This document shows, in pieces, positions 63,942 through 64,000 of a DNA stretch of 64,000 nucleotides. The position numbers and the translations under genes are program-made. This DNA is from Longimicrobiales bacterium (GTDB lineage Bacteria; Gemmatimonadota; Gemmatimonadetes; Longimicrobiales; Gaopeijiaceae). The stretch lies in contig OX638356.1 in assembly GCA_951813395.1 (NCBI GenBank), positions 2,492,501-2,556,500 on the forward strand, written 5' to 3'. The notes beneath the pieces are model-generated. The model worked only from the letters and a program-made list of their open reading frames with translations, did no database searches and was not told the origin of the DNA. Each line of letters opens with the position of its first letter. Position 1 is the first letter of the stretch.

Positions 63942-64000
63942 ATGATCAAAATGGCACGCGACTCAAGCCGCCAGCCGCCCATTCTGCCCGACGAGATGCG
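63942..64000 (+). CDS. Possible start of a plus-strand gene, cut by the window end
   Basis: An ATG at 63942 opens a frame without stop to the window end (MIKMARDSSRQPPILPDEM). It is divergent from the serine hydrolase, and a TATCTT element sits just upstream. With only 19 codons visible, it cannot be named and may be false. Confidence 0.3.
   Translation, partial: MIKMARDSSRQPPILPDEM

Noticed and set aside
1-64000. CRISPR arrays, prophage, toxin-antitoxin or restriction-modification systems
   Set aside because: No regularly spaced repeats, phage structural genes, small paired toxin/antitoxin frames or methylase motifs were recognised.

Overview
The window is a 64 kb piece of a GC-rich bacterial chromosome with dense, mostly minus-strand coding and many 1-8 base stop/start overlaps. 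A SusC/SusD pair, a protein with a Por-type C-terminal sorting domain, TolB-propeller and outer-membrane barrel proteins, Mla lipid transport genes and lipoproteins all indicate a diderm. Together with the high GC they fit Gemmatimonadota better than Bacteroidota. This placement is inferred from gene content; no rRNA gene is present. Nothing suggests a phage, plasmid or CRISPR locus.

Layout. 1-8 kb (minus): a BNR-type lipoprotein, a D-threonine-aldolase-like enzyme, RidA and a SusC/SusD pair. 8-11 kb (plus): an HExxH / TolB-propeller / beta-barrel fusion. 11-14.4 kb (minus): an Mla-type phospholipid ABC module led by a small surface protein. 14.5-20.7 kb: DUF6702 protein, YncE-like propeller, CNNM/CorC transporter, lspA, a tmRNA gene (tag ANNDLALAA), dusB, a PtsN-like EIIA and a protein carrying only a sorting domain. 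20.8-30.6 kb (minus): selB, recO, a membrane protein, a DUF151 nuclease, metK, and a phosphotransfer set (ptsI, ptsH, mannose-type EIIA, hprK, hpf) with no sugar permease in view. 30.7-38.7 kb (minus): a tightly packed string transcribed as pfkB, purM, an outer-membrane protein, ribD, ribE, ribBA, ribH, nusB, glycosyltransferase. 38.8-40.9 kb: fmdB and argS. 41-50.5 kb (minus): rpsA, a periplasmic-binding-protein-like lipoprotein, then a propionyl-CoA carboxylase / methylmalonyl-CoA mutase set with a PDZ protein. 50.7-52.3 kb: a complete insertion sequence. 52.2-56.1 kb (minus): rnz, tyrA and a fused aroA-cmk gene. 56.4-61.4 kb (plus): a Tat-exported class V aminotransferase-like protein, an S9 peptidase, a short carboxypeptidase-regulatory-domain protein and a lipoprotein. 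61.4-63.8 kb (minus): an MscS-type channel and a class C beta-lactamase-fold serine hydrolase.

The most concrete discoveries are these. (1) A 1541-bp IS with matching 5-bp target duplications (GCCCT) lies in the last codons of the aroA-cmk fusion, between cmk and rpsA. Removing it in silico restores a cmk stop two codons later, so the present C-terminus carries 26 IS-encoded residues. (2) RibBA keeps its DHBP synthase half, but the GTP cyclohydrolase II half has lost all three zinc cysteines and the catalytic loop. (3) AroA and cytidylate kinase are fused into one 708-residue protein. (4) A regulatory-looking PTS is encoded next to hprK and hpf. I found no convincing wholly new defence or mobile system. 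The region is mainly core and cell-envelope genes, with several poorly characterised surface proteins.
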